Shown: positions 63,934-64,000 of the stretch, piece after piece
How the letters are laid out: the number at the start of each line of letters is the position of its first letter
How positions within the stretch are numbered: the stretch's first letter is position 1
Assembly (NCBI RefSeq): GCF_020697055.1
Contig: NZ_JAJFBP010000008.1
Span: 54,955-118,954, forward strand
Origin: Panacagrimonas sp.
GTDB taxonomy: Bacteria; Pseudomonadota; Gammaproteobacteria; Nevskiales; Nevskiaceae
Direction: 5' to 3'
Length of the DNA: 64,000 nucleotides
The notes under the pieces: generated by a model
The model's database searches: none
What the model saw: the letters and a program-made list of their open reading frames with translations, nothing else
What the model was told of the DNA's origin: nothing
Made by a program: the position numbers and the translations under genes

Positions 63934-64000
63934 AAAGAACGTCCTCTCGAAGTTTGGAAGAAATTTGCGATCCGGTGCGGACGTTGAGACCGCCGGGTAA

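Overview
The window is very GC-rich, gene-dense bacterial chromosome. The run leuC-leuD-leuB-asd-fimV-truA-trpF-trpB-trpA-accD-folC-SPOR protein, a SUF cluster headed by its own Rrf2 regulator, and type IV pilus/MSHA genes point to a gammaproteobacterium of the Xanthomonadales (Lysobacterales), perhaps near Rhodanobacteraceae. That placement is from gene order and protein character by eye, not from a search. I saw no tRNA, rRNA, CRISPR array, prophage or insertion sequence.

Left part (1-10.7 kb): the N-terminal part of a PAS sensor running off the left edge, divergent from an isolated mshO-mshP-mshQ trio. Then come two proteins of unknown function, a crotonase, a class III cyclase fused to an alpha/beta-hydrolase fold that seems to have lost its catalytic residues, and a GST. 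A LysR regulator faces leuC across a spacer that holds two LysR-type boxes 22 bp apart.

Biosynthetic core (10.7-27.4 kb): leuC-[two hotdog thioesterases]-leuD-leuB, asd, fimV, then truA-trpF-trpB-[RibD/DHFR-like reductase]-trpA-accD-folC-SPOR-recJ. Many stop/start codons overlap, so much of it looks translationally coupled. The thioesterases and the reductase are passengers inside classical amino-acid operons.

Middle (27.4-43.3 kb): a large GGDEF/EAL-type protein with degenerate catalytic motifs. Then sufR-sufB-sufC-sufD-sufS, read right to left, with a clear dyad operator at the sufR promoter. Divergently lie a thioesterase and a SelW/Rdx-like protein, followed by alpha/beta hydrolases, small membrane proteins, a KAS III-like synthase, a CoA Nudix hydrolase, a MazG-like protein and dapB. 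Short REP-like palindromes occur between genes; in several cases the GTAG at the edge of an arm supplies a gene's TAG stop.

Right part (43.3-64 kb): a VWA lipoprotein with an ECF sigma factor and a putative anti-sigma factor; an RND permease without an adaptor, followed by a ricin-type lectin; a second VWA protein; and a cell-envelope and stress-flavoured set (dodecin, membrane glutaredoxin, parvulin, cupin, CsbD-like protein, a seven-repeat cysteine protein, a CNNM/CorC transporter, HTH-YcgL pair, BON protein, stand-alone histidine kinase, small membrane proteins). It ends with a lipoprotein carrying six blocks of exactly nine Gly-X-Y triplets and an OmpA-like C-terminus. The collagen-like lipoprotein, the pseudo-hydrolase cyclase, the cysteine-repeat protein and the SufR and LysR operators are the best candidates for closer study.
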